A DNA stretch of 64,000 nucleotides from Aedes albopictus (taxonomy: Eukaryota; Arthropoda; Insecta; Diptera; Culicidae). The first letter of the stretch is position 1; every line of letters starts with the position of its first letter. Under the pieces are notes generated by a model that saw nothing but the letters and a program-made list of their open reading frames with translations, was not told the DNA's origin and made no database searches. Positions 46,199-57,800 of this stretch are shown one piece after another. The stretch spans positions 495,998,772 through 496,062,771 of the forward strand of contig NC_085137.1 of assembly GCF_035046485.1 (NCBI RefSeq). The letters are read 5' to 3'. The translations under genes and the position numbers were made by a program.

Positions 46199-46935
46199 CA
46201 TGTGGGTTCGCTGAAAATTGTTCTGCATAAAGAAAATGCAGGGACGTGTAATGAAAACCGTCCAAGAAAATGGCGCGTTGGACAACCGCCGAAAATTGTG
46301 CTGCATAAAGAAAATGCAGGGACGTGTAAAGAAAACCATCCAAGGAAATAGCGTGTTGGACAACCGCTGAAAACTGTTCTGCATAAAGAAAATGCAGGGA
46401 CGTGTAATGAAAACCGTCCAAGAAAATGGCGCGTTGGACAACCGCTGAAAACTGTTCTGCATAAAGAAAATGCAGGGACGTGTAATGAAAACCGTCCAAG
46501 AAAATGGCGCGTTGGACAACCGCTGAAAACTGTTCTGCATAAAGAAAATGCAGGGACGTGTAAAGAAAACCATCCAAGGAAATAGCGTGTTGGACAACCG
46601 CTGAAAACTGTTCTGCATAAAGAAAATGCAGGGACGTGTAATGAAAACCGTCCAAGAAAATGGCGCGTTGGACAACCGCTGAAAACTGTTCTGCATAAAG
46701 AAAATGCACGGACGTGTAATGAAAACCGTCCAAAGAAAAAGCGTGTTGGACAACCGCTGAAAACTATTCTGCATAAAGAAAATGCAGAGACGTGTAATGA
46801 AAACCGTCCAAAAAAATGGCGCGCTGGACAACCGCCGCAAACTGTTTCTGCTAAAGAAAATGCAGGTATGTATGTATAATGGAAACCGTTCAAGGAAATG
46901 GCTTGTTGGACTGTTGGATAGTCGCCGAAATCCAA
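46199..46935. repeat. 78-bp minisatellite with invariant unit length
   Basis: The GTTGGACAACCGC landmark starts at 46277, 46355, 46433, 46511, 46589, 46667, 46745 and 46823 (GCTGG at the last), always 78 bp apart, with partial units on both sides. Two unit types occur: one with AATGAAAACCGTCC and GCGCG, the other with AAAGAAAACCATCC and GCGTG. Their order repeats every three units (234 bp). All three minus-strand frames are open (316, 238 and 215 codons), which is a property of a 78-bp unit free of stops and does not itself indicate a gene. Confidence 0.9.
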
Positions 46936-47292
46936 GGAAATGGCATCCCTATTTCACCAATATGGAGTTTCTGTAGCCAAGTTGACAACCTGTCTCTCAA
47001 CACAGTAGCATAGTTTTTTTTTGCGGGACAAGAAAACAAGAAGACATATCAGTCCCCTACCGAAAACAGCTCAGCATAGAGAAGATCCAGAATCGTTTGC
47101 CTTAGTCTGCCGTCGAGAAAACGCCGTATGAGCTATGCCTTAAGGAAAGGCCGTATTACGCGCACATGAAAACTTTTTGTTCGGAATACCATGTACGTCC
47201 ATGTCTCAAAGGAATAGCGGCAAAAGTTGGATATTGATCATTCGAGAGAAAGTTGGAACTTCGGAAGTCAAAACTTCGGGGATGTTCGGCGT

Positions 47293-47354
47293 CGGCATTC
47301 TAATTTGGAGTTCGCCGAATTGCCTGTGTCGGCGACGCTTCAATTAGAATGCCG
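47293..47354. repeat. 13-bp inverted repeat
   Basis: CGGCATTCTAATT (47293-47305) is complemented at 47342-47354 across 36 bases. ACTTCGG words lie around it. It may be the core of a small palindromic element. Confidence 0.6.
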
Positions 47355-47509
47355 AAGTTTTACTTCGGCGAACTTTTTTTTTGGGGAGATTTGATTTCAC
47401 TTATCGACTTCGGTCTAAAATAATTCAATAAGAAGGCGAAGATGGTTTTCGTCGGGTACGCGGAAGGACGAAAGGCGTGAACAACCCTCGGTGCCCAATT
47501 ACGTGATTT

Positions 47510-47923
47510 ATGTTTAGTCCTTTACTGTCAGATCGGTGTAACACGCTAAATATAATTTACACAAAATGTAATTTACACGGAAAAAATTCACAATACACAA
47601 AATTTAATAGTTTTCTTTGGTACATCGAGGGCTTAAAATTAGTTTATGGCAATACTGTTACTAAAATCGTCTACGAATCGAAGCAGGGAAAGAACCCGAG
47701 TGCTTTGCCGATTGCCGTGGATGACGGCTCTGAGTCTGAGGAGGAGATGGACGAATCGAATCCGAGTTCTGATGCGTCATTTGACGGAAATGCATCTGAA
47801 GCGAGTTCATCATTTCATGGTTTCTCATTGGATAAGATCTCGAGGCGCTCGTTCCGATCAACAAAAGGTGTCCGGTCACAGTCGCCAAGAACGTCTTCCC
47901 GATCGAGTTTTTCACGGCACTGA
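47510..47923 (+). CDS. Hypothetical serine/acid-rich frame, doubtful
   Basis: The frame opens in AT-rich sequence and becomes compositionally protein-like only from about 47660: KQGKNPSALPIAVDDGSESE, then Ser-rich and Arg/Ser-rich text ending SRH. Such acidic and RS-rich text resembles a disordered tail or exon fragment. A second frame is open alongside it (47646-48038). I recognise no family, and there is no clear splice site. Confidence 0.2.
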   Translation: MFSPLLSDRCNTLNIIYTKCNLHGKNSQYTKFNSFLWYIEGLKLVYGNTVTKIVYESKQGKNPSALPIAVDDGSESEEEMDESNPSSDASFDGNASEASSSFHGFSLDKISRRSFRSTKGVRSQSPRTSSRSSFSRH

Positions 47924-48442
47924 TTTTGTCGAGCCTTCCGCCATCGTACGGCAGGTTGATACACGTAATCGTAAACGAGCCTGTTTTGTTAGACTACTTT
48001 GTTTTTCGGAGAAGAAGGAGAATGTGGGGTGTGAATAATGATTAGTGATATTCCCCTTGTGTGTCCTTCCCCTAGTAAGCATCGGTGACTGCAAACATCA
48101 TGACGAGACAGTGAGTGTGTTGCTGCCTCATTGAGGAGTGGAGCTTTGGCGGAGCCAGTCGCCTGTATTGCGAGGTCCCGTATCATGCCAAGTGATTCTA
48201 CTGCAGTTTGCTAAGAATGTCGGAAACGGATTGTTATAGTTAGTTGCTTAATATTCACACCAATAATGACGACGACAGGTTGCTGTTCGCTGGCTGTGTG
48301 TCGCCGAACCGACATATTTTATGCGCAAATTAATGGGTAAATATTTTTTCCAGCCCGACCAACCTGATGGTTAATTAATTAGTTTTATAAATTTTATGAA
48401 AACGCCACTTGTACGGTGGTGACACATACGCGTTCCTATATA

Positions 48443-48634
48443 GGGGAAATTACCTATTCTCGGCCGTTTTGTTCTCTTCGTCTTTGGGGTTTTCTTGAAA
48501 CCTATTGAACTCAGAGTTGGTCTCAAATCCTTCCCAGCTAAGCTGAATTATATGGCCAAGTTTCAGGAAATTTGGCTGACAAAAACCCCCCATGACGAAG
48601 AGAACAAACCTGCCGATAATACCCATTGTCACCC
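48443..48634. mobile_element. 192-bp TA-flanked MITE
   Basis: GGGGAAATTACCTATTCTCG at the left and, complemented at the right, GGGTGACAATGGGTATTATC form imperfect ends, with TA at 48441-48442 and 48635-48636. GTTCTCTTCGTC near 48470 is complemented near 48594. A diverged copy is at 9211-9360. Confidence 0.7.
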
Positions 48635-48957
48635 TAGTTCACGTAGGTATATTTCATTCTCGCTTGTTCGGTCCCGACCGGTGTGGTGCGAACGGTAAAT
48701 TTCCACGATTCTGTCAGTGGACCTTATAACTCAATTAAGGTGTTGATGATATACCGGAAATTTTGTCGTTATTCTTTTTTCCGCAATGTTTTTGTCACAT
48801 CTAGCAGTCTTTTAACGTTGTCCGTCGAACATAAGTTTGTACGCAAGCAACAGGTTGGTATGGGATGAATGAAAGCGTGGATGATGAAAGGCTATCATCC
48901 TATCATCCTATGTGACATCTGTTGTTGAGGGTGACATGAACATGGCACAAAGTGGGC

Positions 48958-50130
48958 TTACCTTACCTTACCGGTCAGACTAAGGCCTGAGTCACATCTA
49001 CTGTACATAGGAGTCGTCTCCATTGTGCTTGGTCCATGGCTGTGTGTCTAAAGCAAACAGTGGAACGCATTCGAAAAATGTGGGATAATTATATCAATGT
49101 ACCAACCTACCTTGACAGCTAGTTGGTATAACTCCATCGTTGTCGGTCTTATGCGACGTTTCTCCACGAAGGTTCAGGATTACTAAGTCTTTTTTCTACT
49201 GCGTTCAACTAGCTCGTTTATGGCCGCCAACCTCTACCTAGTTCCCTGATAAATACTCATTTCGTAATACTTTCTTCTGACATTCTGACTTCATGAACAA
49301 CCCACTGAAGTTTGTCGTATTTCTCATGTTTCACAGAACTTGCTTTTCCGCAGATCGTCCTCCGATTTATCGATACATTTCACTCGCTTTTACCGGGTTG
49401 CTATTCGACGTCCTGGCTACGTGTTCGGCCCAACGTGATTCTCTTAACAGATGATGCAGCTCGTGATTCATTCGCCTTCTCCTTTTCCGTCTGCACTCTG
49501 CGGTAGATGGTACGCAGCACCATTCGTGCGAAAACTCCAAGGGCTTAATTGGTTCTCTGCACGCATAGTCCATGCTTCGTGCCCACAGAGGACTACCAGT
49601 GGAAATGGTTAACTTCGTGCGACGGCTAACTTTGAGAGTTCCGCAGAGTCCAAAGTAAGATCGATTTTCTACCGCAATGCGTCTCTGAATTTCTCTGCTG
49701 ACGACGTTGTCGACGGTCACCAGTGAGCCCGAAAGTACACGAGTTCTTCAACCGCTTCGATTTCATCACCGTCGATAGAAATTCGGAGTGGCGAGGGCCT
49801 TTGTCATCACGTACTTTGTCTTCGACACAATCATGACTAATCCGTTTCCGCCATCGTCTCAAACTAGCGAGCTAACAGAATTCTGGCGAGCCACCCGATC
49901 ATAAGTTGTCACATCTTGCCCAACACTATAAATTCTGTTCCCAGCTCATTGGTGGTCCCATAGTTTTGGTAGAAGGTATCCAGTTTCTGTTCAGTCCAAC
50001 AAAGTTCCTGCAACGCAACGATGTCGAACTTGCGGGGATGTAGTTCGTCGTAGGTTAATCGTAGTCCTTTTTTCATCGCGTGTGTCTTTGCCAATTGTAT
50101 CGAGTCATATGTTATTCGCAATGGGGATTT
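48958..50130 (-). pseudogene. RTE-type LINE copy 3, internally deleted
   Basis: The low-coordinate end (TACCTTACCGGTCAG, 48966 onward) is the same 3' terminus as copy 2. Frames at 49367-49720 and 49626-49862 retain broken C-terminal reverse-transcriptase text (SREIQRRIAVENRSYFGL). From 49909 to 50121 the frame encodes endonuclease text (FDIVALQELCW and GTEFIVLGKM). The join near 49890 removes most of the reverse transcriptase including its active site. This is the only copy here with endonuclease sequence. Confidence 0.75.
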
Positions 50131-51859
50131 TTACGGGTGGCTTATTGGGACTATGCCAACACTCCTGCGTCGCCGGAGGACCATTGTGCCAGTTCTGTTT
50201 AGCGTCCCAATCAACCGTGCCCCCCCCCCCCTTACTGGCCACAAAGATTTTTTTTAAATCGAGCCAACTCAAACATTATCAATAACTCAGAGTTCCAGAA
50301 AAATATCTCAAAAAATAAACTATTCTTAATAATGGTTTTTATCCACAATTATCACTAGATTATTTACTAGAAAGTTACAGGAAATTTTGACAAATATTTC
50401 TCCAAGAGAACCACTTCAACCTTACCATAGAATATTACCACATAACAAGCTTGGTGGAATGGCTAAATTTTATGAGTTTTATTCACGGAATACAAAAATA
50501 GCATGCCATTCCAGATATGCCAGAAACGGTTAAGGTAGGGAACAAGAAGGACTTCGTAGAACCATTTACTGCTATATTTTATAGAGTGCGGTTATGTGCT
50601 ACACGAATTTTCACTAAAGCCTGCGCACTTTAGAATCGGTACACTTTCAACTGGCTGCAGATCAAAAACGGTTTAACCTAGAAAAAAATGTTGTAAGAAG
50701 CAAATGAAGCTAATTTATTGTATTTTGTAGGAAAAATATGAAAAAATCAGTTTTCATTTCTTCAAGATAAAATTTTGACCTGATTTTGAAATTCATGCCA
50801 TTTTATGCTGCACAAACCAATGATCGTCAACATTTGCTAATTTCACAACTTATGGGCTGATATTTCCACAAGAATCAAAATTATATTCATCAAAGATATG
50901 CTCAAAACAAGTTACGACGTTAAACTCATGACAAATATGGTTCACAAGACCATAATAAACTTATAGCCTTATTGTCCATTCACGCTATATTCAAAACATA
51001 ATTTTACTCAAAGTATTTTTTTATGAAAAAATATTACCTGGGATCGTTTTTTGGATCTACAATTCCCCAATTCAAGTGGCCCAACTTGATTCATATCTAA
51101 ACCTGGATTATTTTTGGAATTTTTAGCAGTTTTCCCTCACAGTAGTCGGAAATTAACAGTCATAAAGCTAATTCCTTATAATAAGCCTAAAATAAGATAG
51201 TTTCCATGGATAACACTGAAAACCATATAGATTATGGAACTATAGATGTGATTCTATGATCACAAATAAAAAACTTTTGAGCAGATTCAGTTTTATTTAA
51301 AAAATCGTTAGATATTTCACGCCATCAAAACACATCCAATGAATTTCGTCAGCAATCGTCCATACAGCTTTCGAGCCACGATTATTTATATTGTTCTGCA
51401 TCAAATCATTGGTTTCTTGTATACCAATACTATTAGTATAGTATCCTTCCCGTTTGCGTATTTGCCGCACTAAAGTTTACGCGAAAACAACTTTTTTGAC
51501 CTTAAATATCTATGCAAGCCTTTGTTTTTCCATAAAACCCTTCAAAAGCTTACCATAGCTATATTGGAAATTTTAGAACACTCATGGAATATTTATCTCC
51601 CTTTATCAACAATCATAATACCAACAACTATTCTATACTGCGTAATTGGTGGGTTTGGTAATTATATATTCCTACACAAATCTTGAATCTGACAATGATT
51701 GGTTTTTGCTCAATGTGTGCAGAAAAAACTGGCACTATTTACGAATTCAGATCAATAGTTCATCTAAAAATATAAAAACAGCAAATTTTATATTTTTCCT
51801 ACAAACTACAATAGATAAGCTTCAATTGCTTCTAACAATACATTTTTCCAAGTGACACC
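50131..51859. other. No gene seen; AT-rich
   Basis: A short C run lies at 50220-50230. The rest is AT-rich without recognised TIRs, domains or RNA genes. Confidence 0.45.
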
Positions 51860-54180
51860 GTTTTTGAGCGGCAGCCGATCCAGTACTTTCTCCAGGGACT
51901 GTTTAGAGATTCCTTCAGGATCTCTAGGAATACGTTCTAGATGTTTTTCAAGAATTCCTCCAAGAATTCTTCCAGATTTTCCTCCAGAAGTTGCTGCAAG
52001 GCTTCCTCTAACAATTCTGCTAAAAAATCTTCCAGGAACCTCTCCAGGGATTTCCAGGGATTTCTCCACGAAATTCTTCAAGGGTTACTACAGAAATTCC
52101 TTCGAGGATTTCTCCAGGAATTCCTCCAGAAATTTCTGTAGAAATTCCTCCAGGAATTTCTCAGGGGAATTTTCAGAAATTCATCCAGTAATTGTTGCAG
52201 GAATTCCTCCGAAGATTCCTCCAGGAATTCCTTCAAGGATTCCTCCAGCAATTCCCGAAGGATAACCTCAAGGAATTTCTCCAGGAACTCCTCCGGGAAA
52301 TTCTCTAGGAATTACCCCAAGAATTTCTTCAGGAATATTTTAAAGCATTTTTTCTAGGAATTGATCCAGGAATTGCTCGGAAACATCCTTCAGAAATTAT
52401 GTCAGCAATTTCTTCAGGAACTTTTCCAGAAAATGAGGATTTTTTTTAGAAATTCTCCAAAGAAATTCTTCAGGAATACCCTCAGTAATTTTTCAGGGAT
52501 TCCTCCAGGCATTTCTCCAGGAATTTCTTCTGAGATTCCTTCACGAATTGCTTCAGGGATTCCTCCAGGAATCCCTTCCTGGAAGTTACTTTCTTCGAAG
52601 TTACTTCCAGGAAATCCACCAGAAGTTCCTCTGAGGATGTTTCCAGCAAATCCTCTAGGGATTTCTTCAGAAATTTTTCCAGGAAAATCTCCAGGAATAC
52701 CTTCAGAAATTTTCAGGGATTCCTCTAGTATTCCTCCAGAAATTCCTCTAAAGAATCCTCCAGGGATTTCTTCACAAATTTCTTCAAGGATTCCCAAGAA
52801 ATTCCTTCAGAAATTCCTTTGAAGATTTCTCCAGAAATTCCTCCAGAATTTCCGCTAGAAATTCCTCCAGGATTTTCTCGAGAGATTTTTTTTTCCAGAA
52901 ATCGAAAAAAATAGAAATCTCCCAAAATTCCTCTATAGATTTCTCTAAAAAAGCATCCAGTAATTCTTTCAAAAAATCCTCTGCAGATTCCTCCAGGAAA
53001 TTCGTCATAGCTTCCTCCAGCAATTCCCACAATAATAACTCAAGGAATTCCCCCAGTCATTCAACTAGGATTTTATCCAGGACTTTATCCAGGTATTTCT
53101 CCAGGAACTTCTCCAGGAATTCTTCCAGGAAATACCGCAGGATTTTTTTAAAGAAATTCGTCCAAGACATCTTCCAGAAACTATGGCAGCAATTCCTCCA
53201 AGAATTTCTGCAGAAAGTCCTCTAGAGATTTCTTCAGGGATTCTTCCAGAAAATTCTTCAGGAATACTTTCAGGAAATTTTCAGGGATTCCTCCAGACAT
53301 TCCTCCAGGAATGCCTCCAGAGGTTCGCCCAGGAATTGCTTCAGGGATTACTCCAGGGATATCTCCACAAATTTCTCCAGGGATATTCCCGGAGATTCCT
53401 CCAGGGAATCCTCCAGAAATTTCTCCAAGGGTTCTTCCAGGAGTTCATCCTGGCATTTCTCAAGGGTTTTTTTTTCAGAAATTTCTCCAGCAATTTCTCC
53501 CAGAATTTCACTGGAGATTTCTCCAGGAATCTCACTGCAGAATTTCTCAGGATGTGCTCCAGGAAATTCTCCATCAATTCCTTCGGGGATTTCTCCAGGG
53601 ATATCTGCGGGGATTTCTCCAAGAATTCCTCCAAGGATTTCTTCTGAAATTTCTCTAAGATTTCCTCTAGGAATTCCTCAGAGATTTCTAGAGATTCCTC
53701 CCAGAATTTCTCCCGGAGTTTCTTCAGAACTTCCTCCAAGGAATCCTCCAGAAGTTTGTCTAGAATTTCTTCTAGGATTTCCTCATGATATCTCTTCAGA
53801 TATGTCTCTCGGTATTCCTCCCATTTATACAGGAATTTCTCCAGGTAGACTTTCAGGAATTCTTTCAGGGATTCCTCCAGGAATTCCTCTAGGGATTCTA
53901 CAAGGCTTCCTTCAGGTATTCCTGTAGGAGTTGCTCCAGGGGTTCACTCAGGTGTTTCTTCTGGGATTTATCCAGGAAATCTTCCAGGGATTGGTCCGGA
54001 AATTCTAACAGGGATTGCTTCAGGAATTTCTCAAATGATTTTCAAAAAATCATTCAGGAGTTCCTTCGGAAATTTCAGAAATCCTTCAATCGTCTTTTCC
54101 GAGATGTACACAAGACCTTCTTGAGGTTTACCTGGAAATTGTTTTGAATTATTTCAAAAATTTCTGAATGAATTCCTCCA
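51860..54180. repeat. 12-bp minisatellite block (CCTCCAGGAATT orientation)
   Basis: Long tract of CCAGGAATTTCT/CTCCAGGAATTC units, mostly in the orientation opposite to 5990-7336. Open frames in both strands (for example 53183-53647) follow from the unit length. Confidence 0.85.
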
Positions 54181-54323
54181 GCGAATAGTAATGGAAGATA
54201 ATTTAAAATATACTCATACACGAACCAGGATATTTTAGGTTAGTCCTCAAAAGAATTCGTAATTTTCAAGAGTCCAATTATATGTTTATATGAATGATTT
54301 GTAGACATCATCAGAAAAAAAAC

Positions 54324-54823
54324 NNNNNNNNNNNNNNNNNNNNNNNNNNNNNNNNNNNNNNNNNNNNNNNNNNNNNNNNNNNNNNNNNNNNNNNNNNNNN
54401 NNNNNNNNNNNNNNNNNNNNNNNNNNNNNNNNNNNNNNNNNNNNNNNNNNNNNNNNNNNNNNNNNNNNNNNNNNNNNNNNNNNNNNNNNNNNNNNNNNNN
54501 NNNNNNNNNNNNNNNNNNNNNNNNNNNNNNNNNNNNNNNNNNNNNNNNNNNNNNNNNNNNNNNNNNNNNNNNNNNNNNNNNNNNNNNNNNNNNNNNNNNN
54601 NNNNNNNNNNNNNNNNNNNNNNNNNNNNNNNNNNNNNNNNNNNNNNNNNNNNNNNNNNNNNNNNNNNNNNNNNNNNNNNNNNNNNNNNNNNNNNNNNNNN
54701 NNNNNNNNNNNNNNNNNNNNNNNNNNNNNNNNNNNNNNNNNNNNNNNNNNNNNNNNNNNNNNNNNNNNNNNNNNNNNNNNNNNNNNNNNNNNNNNNNNNN
54801 NNNNNNNNNNNNNNNNNNNNNNN
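54324..54823. other. Assembly gap, 500 N
   Basis: Exactly 500 N, a conventional placeholder, so the real distance is unknown. It hides the 5' part of the ribonuclease gene. An open frame drawn across it has no meaning. Confidence 0.95.
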
Positions 54824-57800
54824 TTCTACGTGGATACTACGGGCGGCTTCATCGACAAGGAAGTGCCTCGGTACGTCAGCAAAGTGCCGGAAACGGGGGA
54901 TCCGAGCGTGATGGTTGTCGAGGAAAGCGCGTTGGAAGAAGGCGAAATCAGAGATGAAGACGAGGAAGACAAGAAAGACGAAACGAATATCCTTAACAGG
55001 AGGTTTAACCTAGAGGAAATTCCCTTAGAGGAAGACGACAATGAGCAGGAAGATGATGATGTGGTGGACTGCGATTCTCTGACCGTACCAAAGCCGAAGC
55101 AAGTTGAAGATCAGTCGGTAATATTCTGTTCGGAGGTGATCGATCTAGTGAGTGGCAATTCCACTCAGAAGACCCGCATCGAACCGGCGGATTTCATACC
55201 GATTGGATTTGATGTGGAGGTTGTAAATGCAAACCAGGGAAGGTTCAATCGGTCACCGAGGAAGAAATTGTTCAAGGGTTTAGAAAAGAAGCGGAGTAAA
55301 TCCATTGAAAAACCCACGCGGAAAAAACAGCATGATGAGAAAGTTGAAGTAGAATTGCCAGGGGAAGGTAGTAGCAGCAGTCCGAAGAAGCGGTTCGTTG
55401 TCATCGACGGCAACAACGTTGCGTTTGCGTGAGTAGCATTGTACATATTGATAAAACATATCAACCAATTAATAAACTTCTATGGTTTCCAAAATGTAGG
55501 CACACGTATGGACAGGCATTCTCGGTGAAAGGGCTAGATATTTGTATACAATATTTCAAAAAAATGGGACACGAGGTGAAAGCTGTAGTACCACAATTCA
55601 GGTATGTCTTGTCAACCAAATCTTTTTTGCTCTTCTACTAAATTAGCATCATCGAGAGCTAAGTATGTGGATTTCAACGGCAAAACTATCAATGCCACAG
55701 TGATTGAAATCGCGAAAAATAAGAATTTTGACATTTTCCGTTAGACGATGCCCACTCTGCAATGATTGCGTCAAAGCCGCGAGGGAAAAATTGGACCCAT
55801 TTGGAACTTCTTCTGGGCATGGTGGGAAGTGTCTCTAAACTCTATTGTCGAAACAAAATTAAGAACGGAGCATTTAATATTTTAGAAGTTACGAAACAAC
55901 GTCACTGGTAATCCTGAACTGCGCGTCCCAAGCAAAACAAAAGGTAGAGGGTATTCAATTAATAAAAGCGTTGGCCAATTTGCTGATTGCTGACCATGGA
56001 CCTTGCAAGGATGGAAAAAAATCACTTCAAGCGATAAATGATACAGGATACAAACAATCTAAGTTAGCCTTGTTCTTGCAGTAGCATGATGCCGACGCCT
56101 CACACCGTGCTCGTATCACAGAGCAATCAAAGCATCTGATGCACGCTTTATCGCGTGATGACCCGTTATCGGATCATGTTACAAGTCGTGATAATTTTTA
56201 TTCATCACAATTTAGGCCTCTTATGCACCCGTAAATCGCATTCATTATTAAAAATAATCATGATAGCGATCGCATCGCTCCCGCACACGCCGAGCGAATC
56301 ATTCTTCTCGGATCGTAGTTTGCTATGGTGCTTGACGACAAAATGTTATCGTTGTTGCTATGATCGCGCGATGCCTTTCAACCGCGACACATTCGAGATC
56401 TGATCATGATCACTAGATTTCCATCCTTGTTGCTGACTCCACGGGTATAGTGTATCATTGTGTTTGCCTCACAATATACAAATTCATGCAATTGCAGACA
56501 AAGATAGCCCTTCAATTAATAACTGTGAAAGTGCTCAAAGAACACTAAGGTGAAGCGAGGCAGGCCAAGTCCCAGTGGAGACGTAGAGCCATAAAGAAGA
56601 AGAAGATGGCTTAAAATAATGCTCTTCCGCAGAGTGGCGCTTTTCAGAAGATAATCTGATAATTTTCCAGGAATTACTTCAGGGATTCTCCAGAAATTTG
56701 TTCAGAAAGTCCTCTAGAATTTCCATCACACGATTTTACTGAAATTTGTTCAAGGATATCTCTAGTAGGCAGGGATGGGAACACTCACTAGCAAAGAGTT
56801 ACACTCACTTGCTGTTTTCTCAGCTCAGAAGCGTGCAATCAAGATACGATGTATGGGCGACTTTTGGCTTGTGGTTTTGTCTAAAAGTTTGCTGAATAGA
56901 GTAGGGTTCGCAAACCCATACCAAAGTCGTGATAGACCTGTGAAAGCTACTCTCCACAAGGTGAGTGTAATTTACATTCACCTCGTGGAGAATTGCCTTC
57001 GCAGCTCCCTCACGCCTTGGATATGCGTGTGCGACCCATACTTTATTCGGCAAACTTTTAGACAAAACCACAAGCCAAAAGTCTCCCATACATAGTTTCT
57101 TGATTGCACGCTGCTGAGCTGAGAAAACAGCAAGTGAGTGTAACTCTTTGCAAGTGAGTGTTCCCATCCCTGCTAGTAGGTAGTTCCTACTGAGATTCCT
57201 TCATGATGCACTTTTCGAGTTCCTCCATCATTTTCCTTCTTGAATTCCTTTAAAGCTCCGTCATGGGTTTCTCATGAAGTTTAGTCAGAAATTCCTTCAG
57301 AAAATTCCATGGGCGTAGACAGAGGGGGCAGGGGGCCGAGATTTCTGCATATATTCCTTCAAAGAAATCTGCTAAAGATTGCTTCAATAATTCCATCTAG
57401 AATTATTTGAAGTATTTCTGTAGGATTTTTTTCAGGAATTCTTTCAGAAAATTTTACTAGAGTTAATTCAAAAATTCTTTACGAGACAATCCAAGGATTG
57501 TTTGGGAAATTGATGAAGACATGGATTCTTTCAGACTTTTTCTAGGGATCGCTACAGAATTCATCATGGGATTGTTTCCGGTATTCCTCATAGGGGTTCT
57601 TCTTAAGGTCTGTATCCGCAATAATCCGGACACAGAAACACGGCTGTAACTCTGCAATGGATCGATAAAATTGGCCAAAATTTTCAATGGAAACTCTTTG
57701 GTGTATGTTTATTATTTGAGCAAAATTTGATGAAGATCGGTGCGATACTTTTTGTTGTAGCAATGTAAAAGTAAAACGTGCGCAAATGAATGTTGTACAG

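Larger units (their letters stand above)
45619..48259. repeat. 2.6-kb block bounded by exact 30-bp direct repeats
   Basis: An identical 30-bp word beginning ATTGTTATAGTTAGTTGC lies at 45619-45648 and 48230-48259. It encloses 2581 bp that include the 78-bp minisatellite, an imperfect inverted repeat and a serine-rich open frame. Thirty bases is long for a target duplication. It could be a long TSD of a retro-insertion (no A tail seen), the ends of an unknown element, or a duplication junction. Confidence 0.6.

Noticed and set aside
45985..46935. 316-, 238- and 215-codon minus-strand frames as genes
   Set aside because: All three overlap the 78-bp minisatellite, which lacks stops in all minus frames. 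No splice sites or domain were seen, so they are kept as a repeat.
54294..54911. Open frame running through the N stretch
   Set aside because: The frame depends on 500 undetermined bases and the gap length is arbitrary. Only sequence from 54824 is used, in another frame.
55999..56431. MITE with CAAGGATGGAAA ends
   Set aside because: The inverted pair is present, but the flanks give no matching duplication and the right side overlaps SINE-like sequence, so it was not called.
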